From contig CAZKLS010000055.1 of assembly GCA_964553405.1 (NCBI GenBank), forward strand, positions 1 through 17,825: a DNA stretch of 17,825 nucleotides. Reading direction: 5' to 3'. Both the position numbers and the translations under genes were made by a program. The number at the start of each line of letters is the position of its first letter. Position 1 is the first letter of the stretch. Positions 14,039-17,825 of this stretch are shown here, one piece after another. Under the pieces are notes generated by a model that worked only from the letters and a program-made list of their open reading frames with translations, ran no database searches and had not been told where the DNA came from. The stretch comes from DATIRA01 sp964553405. Its GTDB lineage: Bacteria > Pseudomonadota > Gammaproteobacteria > Steroidobacterales > Steroidobacteraceae.

Positions 14039-14404
14039 GTGAAACAGACCCGAACCGAGCTGCCGACTCGCCTCGAAGCGGGCGGCGTCTGCATCCAGGC
14101 GCAGGACTGGGGCGACATCAACGTCGCACGGATCCGCTTTCCGAAGGGCGCAGATGCCACGCCGCTGCTGGTCGGCCTGCCGCAGGACCTCTGCCAGTGC
14201 CCGCACTGGGGCACGGTGCTGAAGGGCTCCATCCATGTTCGCTACGCGGACGGTCGCGAGGAGACCGTGCACGCCGGCGAGGTCTACTACTGGCCTCCCG
14301 GTCACACGGTCCGGGTCGACGAGGACTACGAAGCCGTCGAGTTCAGCCCGAGCGGTCCCATGGGCGAGCTGATCGCCCATCTGAAGTCGAAACTCAACAC
14401 CTGA
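14039..14404 (+). CDS. Small single-domain cupin protein
   Basis: A 121-residue single-cupin beta-barrel protein. The core runs CPHWGTVLKGSIHVRYADG (54-72), then AGEVYYWPPGHTVRV (79-93). His56 and His89 are the likely metal ligands; the rest of a normal 3-His-1-Glu set is incomplete, so binding rather than catalysis is possible. There is no signal peptide. The start is GTG at 14039-14041 with a near-ideal GAGGAG 6 nt upstream. The tautomerase-like gene follows 11 nt after the stop with its own AGGAG, so the two form an operon. Proteins of this small family appear beside many catabolic or stress genes, and the ligand is not predictable. Confidence 0.88.
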   Translation: MKQTRTELPTRLEAGGVCIQAQDWGDINVARIRFPKGADATPLLVGLPQDLCQCPHWGTVLKGSIHVRYADGREETVHAGEVYYWPPGHTVRVDEDYEAVEFSPSGPMGELIAHLKSKLNT

Positions 14405-14415
14405 AGGAGAATCAC

Positions 14416-14640
14416 ATGCCACTGGTAACGATCGATGTCATCAAGGACGTTTTCACCCCGCAGCAGAAGCAGCAGCTGATCGAGAAGGTCACCGCCGCGA
14501 TGATCGAGGTCGAGGGCGAGAACATGCGGCCCGTGACCTGGGTCCGGATCAACGAGTTCGAAGGCGGCGACTGGGCGATCGGCGGAAAGCGCCTCGCTGC
14601 AAAGGACGTGCAGGCCCTGGCCAGCGGCAAGGCCGCCTAG
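14416..14640 (+). CDS. 4-oxalocrotonate tautomerase family protein
   Basis: A 74-residue protein starting Met-Pro-Leu-Val-Thr-Ile. Removal of Met would expose Pro1, the catalytic base of the tautomerase superfamily, which acts in keto-enol tautomerisation of dicarboxylate and aromatic-degradation intermediates. The length is right for a short 4-OT subunit (about 60-75), which assembles as a hexamer. The segment VTWVRINEFEGGDWAIGGK (40-58) matches the conserved second strand and beta-hairpin. ATG 14416 is preceded by AGGAG 8 nt upstream. It is co-transcribed with the cupin gene. Whether it is a true tautomerase or another activity in the superfamily cannot be told from sequence, and no aromatic-degradation genes are nearby. 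Confidence 0.88.
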   Translation: MPLVTIDVIKDVFTPQQKQQLIEKVTAAMIEVEGENMRPVTWVRINEFEGGDWAIGGKRLAAKDVQALASGKAA

Positions 14641-14648
14641 CCGATCGA

Positions 14649-14680
14649 CGTGGGGCGGCCTCACCGGAGGTCGCCCCACG
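14649..14680 (+). terminator. Strong hairpin terminator after the cupin-tautomerase operon
   Basis: CGTGGGGCGGCCT (14649-14661) pairs with AGGTCGCCCCACG (14668-14680) around a 6-nt loop: a 13-bp stem with one G-U pair, starting 8 nt after the tautomerase stop. The following bases include only a short T stretch, so the U-tract is poor, as in many GC-rich genomes. Confidence 0.7.
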
Positions 14681-14687
14681 CGCGCAT

Positions 14688-14717
14688 TTGACAGAATCTC
14701 CGCTGAATCCACGTAGT
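14688..14717 (+). promoter_or_regulatory. Candidate promoter of the Kelch-like gene
   Basis: A perfect -35 consensus TTGACA is at 14688-14693, just past the terminator stem. The best -10 is weak: CGTAGT at 14712-14717, spacing 18. The leader would be about 105 nt. The perfect -35 in GC-rich DNA is the main evidence. Confidence 0.4.
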
Positions 14718-14827
14718 GACCGCATTCGTTTGACCCTGCTCGCCCGCGGCCAATAACATCGCTGCAGAACAAATTCCTCAGGGCCGCAAGAAGGCCCGTC
14801 GAATCCAGCGTCAGGGAGGGATCGACG

Positions 14828-16108
14828 ATGAAATCACTGCGTGCCATGGGCCGCTCCGTGCTGTTTGGGATCTGCGCGCTCGTCGCGGCCGGGTCGGCGA
14901 GTGCCGGCGAAGGTGCCACCGACATCGGCTCATATCAGTGGATCAACCAGCGACCGACGCTGCCCTTCGATCCGACGATGTGGGAACCGCGTGCGGGACT
15001 GCAGGCGCTCGAGCTGCGCAACGATCTCTATGTGATGGGCGGCCGCGGGCCGTTCTCGTTCGCCACCGCGACGGTGCTGTTCGGCGACGTCTGGAAGAGC
15101 TCCGACCTCGGCGTCAGCTGGACCCGGGTCGCGCAGTGGCAGCCGATGCCGGCCGGCACGCCGATGTGGGAACCGCGAGCCTATTTCGGGGCGGTCACGC
15201 ATCGCGGCCGGATGTTCGTGATCGGCGGACAGGACTTCAGCACGAAGCCCAACCCGATCTTTCCCGATGGCTGCCAGTTCCTGCCGCCGGGCGTACCGTG
15301 CCCGCCGGTCATTCCGGACTCCACGTTCTTCGACGACGTCTGGAGCAGCAAGGACGGCATCACCTGGACCGAGGAAACCGGCGACGCACCGTGGGAAGGC
15401 CGCGCCGGCCTGTCGGCCGTCGTGCACAAGGGCGCGATCTACGTCCTCGGCGGCAGCCAGGGCGACGACGCCTCGACCGGCGGCAGCGGCCGGGTGCTGT
15501 TCGACGATGTGTGGATGTCACGCGACGGCCGCAACTGGACCGAAGTGACCGGCTCCGGGCCGCGGTGGACGCCGCGGGCGGGCGCGGCCGTCGTGTCGAA
15601 AGGCGGCTACATCTATCTGCTCGGCGGCGAGCGCGGATTCTCCTGCGGCTTCGATCCGGCGAGCCCCTGCCAGCCCGCGACGCAGACGCTCTATTTCAAC
15701 GACGTGTGGCGCTCGAAGGACGGCGCATCCTGGGAGCTGGTGACGGCCGCGGCCGGATGGTCGCCGCGCCCCGGGCACCAGTGCGTCGTGCTGCTCGACC
15801 AGATCGTGTGCTTCGGCGGCTATGGCGAGGTGCCCGGGCTTCCCCCGGTCCCGGCCAATCCGACCGACGTCTGGACCAGTCGCGACGGCCGCACCTGGAC
15901 CGAGCTGCCGCCGCCGGCGGCTCCGCCCTGGAACGGCGGCTCGCCCGCCGACATGCGCTACGACTTCGACGCGCTGGTACTCTCGGGCGGGCGCGCTGGC
16001 TTGCGCCCGTCGATCATGACGTTCGGCGGCGACCGCGAGCGCTTCGGGCTGCCCGACGAGGTGAACCGGTTCCTGCTCGAGAACGACGTCTGGCTGATGT
16101 CGCCATGA
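14828..16108 (+). CDS. Exported Kelch-like beta-propeller protein
   Basis: A 426-residue protein with a Sec signal peptide: basic MKSLRAMGR, a hydrophobic stretch, and ASA|GE cleavage near residue 27. The mature part is built from about five tandem blades, each ending in a DVW-x-S-x-DG-x2-W motif: DVWKSSDLGVSW, DVWSSKDGITW, DVWMSRDGRNW, DVWRSKDGASW and DVWTSRDGRTW. A final DVWLMSP at the C-terminus probably closes the ring with an N-terminal strand, suggesting a six-bladed propeller of the Kelch / galactose-oxidase central-domain type. No copper-site residues or catalytic domain are recognisable, so a binding role in the periplasm or outside is more likely. The ATG at 14828 has GGAGGG about 7 nt upstream. 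It is not tightly linked to other genes. Confidence 0.86.
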   Translation: MKSLRAMGRSVLFGICALVAAGSASAGEGATDIGSYQWINQRPTLPFDPTMWEPRAGLQALELRNDLYVMGGRGPFSFATATVLFGDVWKSSDLGVSWTRVAQWQPMPAGTPMWEPRAYFGAVTHRGRMFVIGGQDFSTKPNPIFPDGCQFLPPGVPCPPVIPDSTFFDDVWSSKDGITWTEETGDAPWEGRAGLSAVVHKGAIYVLGGSQGDDASTGGSGRVLFDDVWMSRDGRNWTEVTGSGPRWTPRAGAAVVSKGGYIYLLGGERGFSCGFDPASPCQPATQTLYFNDVWRSKDGASWELVTAAAGWSPRPGHQCVVLLDQIVCFGGYGEVPGLPPVPANPTDVWTSRDGRTWTELPPPAAPPWNGGSPADMRYDFDALVLSGGRAGLRPSIMTFGGDRERFGLPDEVNRFLLENDVWLMSP

Positions 16109-16145
16109 GCCGCTGGCGACGGGCTGCAGTCTTCCTCGGCGAAAA

Positions 16146-16186
16146 CGGCGGCGCCACCCGGACCGGAGCCGTCCGGGTGGCCGCCG
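16146..16186. terminator. Terminator between convergent exported-protein genes, best on the minus strand
   Basis: Left arm 16146-16163 and right arm 16171-16186 pair as 6 + 10 bp with a 2-nt bulge and a 7-nt loop. On the minus strand the stem is followed by TTTTC, giving a more classical intrinsic terminator for the gene at 16206-16853; read on the plus strand it also follows the Kelch-like gene by 37 nt. Confidence 0.65.
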
Positions 16187-16205
16187 CTGTGAACCGGCAG
16201 GCGGC

Positions 16206-16853
16206 TTACTCGATGCCGAAGATCACGTTGTAGGACGTGTTGCGGCTGCCCCGGTTGATCACCTCGATCACGTGGTCTCCGGACTGCCAGAGCTGGCCCC
16301 GGTATTCCTTCGCGGGGTCCATCTGCTCGAGCAGGAACGAGCCGTCCGGGTTGAAGATCTGGTAGTAGATGTCCGGACCGCGCGGCGCGACGCGGACATA
16401 CAGGTTCTGGCCGTTCTTCGCATTGAGCACGTAGCGCATCGAGCTGCCCGGCGTCAGCGTCGCGGTCAGCTCCGCGCCCGAGGAACCCCGGTCGAAACGG
16501 ACGCGCTCGGTCGACGTCGTGGGCTCCTGCGTGGAGTAGCCGGACGCGCCCGCCATCGCGCCGCCGCCGTCGTCGGCAGCCTGGCTGACCGTCAATTCGC
16601 CGACCGTGCCGTCCGAATACGCGAGGCAGCGCCAGACCGTGCCGCCGGCGTCGCGCAGCATCACCAGCGTGGCGGCCTCCGAGAACTCCGAGCTCAGCAC
16701 CTGGCCGCCGGCCCGGCCGTCCGGTCCCCCGACGGCACGCAGCTTGTCGATGCAGCCATCGATGGCTTCCTGCTCGCCGGCCATCACCGGCTGCAGCGCA
16801 ACGATCGAAACGATCGCCACGGACGTGGTCAACACGGCGCAAACACGATTCAT
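16206..16853 (-). CDS. Small exported protein with C-terminal PPC/PliG-like beta domain
   Basis: A 215-residue protein with a signal peptide (MNRVCAV, then a hydrophobic stretch, cleavage near VMA|GE at residue 25). The mature N-terminal part (about 26-100) has two cysteines, in DGCIDKL and VWRCLAY, likely a disulfide. The pattern VLSSEFSEA...WRCLAYSDG resembles small proteobacterial envelope proteins of unknown function. The C-terminal 85 residues (LTPGSSMRYVLNAKNGQNLY onward to VIFGIE) resemble the bacterial pre-peptidase C-terminal / PliG lysozyme-inhibitor beta domain. A lysozyme-inhibitor-like or ligand-binding role is possible but unproved. The ATG at 16851-16853 has GAGGTG 7 nt upstream; upstream in-frame Met codons lie in Arg-rich non-coding-like sequence. 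The gene is divergent from katG. Confidence 0.76.
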   Translation of the reverse strand: MNRVCAVLTTSVAIVSIVALQPVMAGEQEAIDGCIDKLRAVGGPDGRAGGQVLSSEFSEAATLVMLRDAGGTVWRCLAYSDGTVGELTVSQAADDGGGAMAGASGYSTQEPTTSTERVRFDRGSSGAELTATLTPGSSMRYVLNAKNGQNLYVRVAPRGPDIYYQIFNPDGSFLLEQMDPAKEYRGQLWQSGDHVIEVINRGSRNTSYNVIFGIE

Positions 16854-16974
16854 ACGAGACACCTCATTGATCAAAGGACGCAAACGAAGAGAACACCCGG
16901 GGCAACTGCTGGCGGCAGGCCGTATTCTAGGATCTCGCCGCCTGCGCTGCCGGCCCCGTCGCCGATTCATTATG

Positions 16975-17011
16975 ATAGTTTTTATCTATTAATCATATTT
17001 GATCAATCAAT
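16975..17011. promoter_or_regulatory. OxyR-type binding site upstream of katG
   Basis: The established OxyR pattern is ATAG-N7-CTAT-N7-ATAG-N7-CTAT. Here ATAG (16975-16978), N7, CTAT (16986-16989), N7, ATTT (16997-17000), N7, CAAT (17008-17011) gives 13 of 16 core matches with exact spacing. The first half-site also fits the fuller ATAGnTnnnAnCTAT form. The patch is AT-rich in GC-rich DNA, and the gene it precedes, katG, is a classic OxyR target. It lies in the divergent gap, so it could also act on the exported-protein gene. Confidence 0.7.
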
Positions 17012-17039
17012 TAGCTGCATCGCCCGGCTGCCGTATCCT
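17011..17039 (+). promoter_or_regulatory. Candidate katG promoter abutting the OxyR site
   Basis: TTAGCT (17011-17016, 3 of 6) and TATCCT (17034-17039, 4 of 6) are 17 bp apart. The -35 directly abuts the OxyR-type site, which is the usual arrangement for OxyR-activated promoters with poor -35 boxes. The leader to the ATG would be about 35 nt. Confidence 0.45.
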
Positions 17040-17080
17040 CGCGGCAGCACAAGATCTTCACTTCCATCGAGGAGACGACG

Positions 17081-17825
<745 letters not shown>

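Noticed and set aside
14938..16233. 431-codon plus-strand frame overlapping the Kelch-like gene.
   Set aside because: No repeats or motif, Arg-rich; the Kelch frame has a signal peptide, blade repeats and a good ribosome site.

Overview
This is a GC-rich, gene-dense window (roughly two thirds G+C by eye) from a Gram-negative bacterium, most likely a proteobacterium and probably a gammaproteobacterium. That guess rests on the gene mix: an OxyR-type site at an exported KatG, a DUF349 protein next to a DnaQ-fold exonuclease, a CadC-type winged-helix/TPR regulator, good Shine-Dalgarno sequences with frequent GTG/TTG starts, and Sec signal peptides. I see no rRNA, tRNA, CRISPR array, integrase or transposase. 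About 18 genes are supported, two of them cut by the window edges (an NADPH-dependent FMN reductase on the left, KatG on the right).

Left region (1-2252, all minus strand). A run reads right to left: a small DUF4255/Pvc16-like protein, a trypsin-fold serine protease with an intact His/Asp/Ser triad, an unrecognised Ala-rich helical protein, then the FMN reductase. DUF4255 proteins are best known from contractile injection systems and phage-tail-like loci, yet no sheath, tube, baseplate or ATPase gene is visible here.

Glycyl-radical region (2369-7483). A glycyl radical enzyme (thiyl Cys472 in a GCVE motif, glycyl Gly811) is followed 10 bp later by its radical-SAM activase. Both are transcribed away from an AraC-family regulator that overlaps a HIT-family gene by 4 bp. 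Between regulator and enzyme are two perfect 11-bp direct repeats spaced 20 bp, the geometry expected of an AraC-type operator. No microcompartment, transporter or downstream dehydrogenase gene accompanies the pair, so the substrate is open. The activase appears to keep the cysteines for only one of the two usual auxiliary iron-sulfur clusters.

Middle region (7600-12260). This holds a 41-residue basic protein, a perfect inverted repeat, a WYL-domain regulator, a convergent DEDDh exonuclease with a TTG start, and a divergent 768-residue DUF349 coiled-coil protein.

Right region (12309-17825). A winged-helix/TPR regulator is divergent from a two-gene cupin-tautomerase operon that ends in a strong hairpin. 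Next come an exported Kelch-like propeller protein and a convergent small exported protein, sharing a terminator. Last is katG with a signal peptide, preceded by an AT-rich patch containing an excellent OxyR-site match. These right-hand genes suggest periplasmic or envelope functions and peroxide defence; a wider link between them is only inference.
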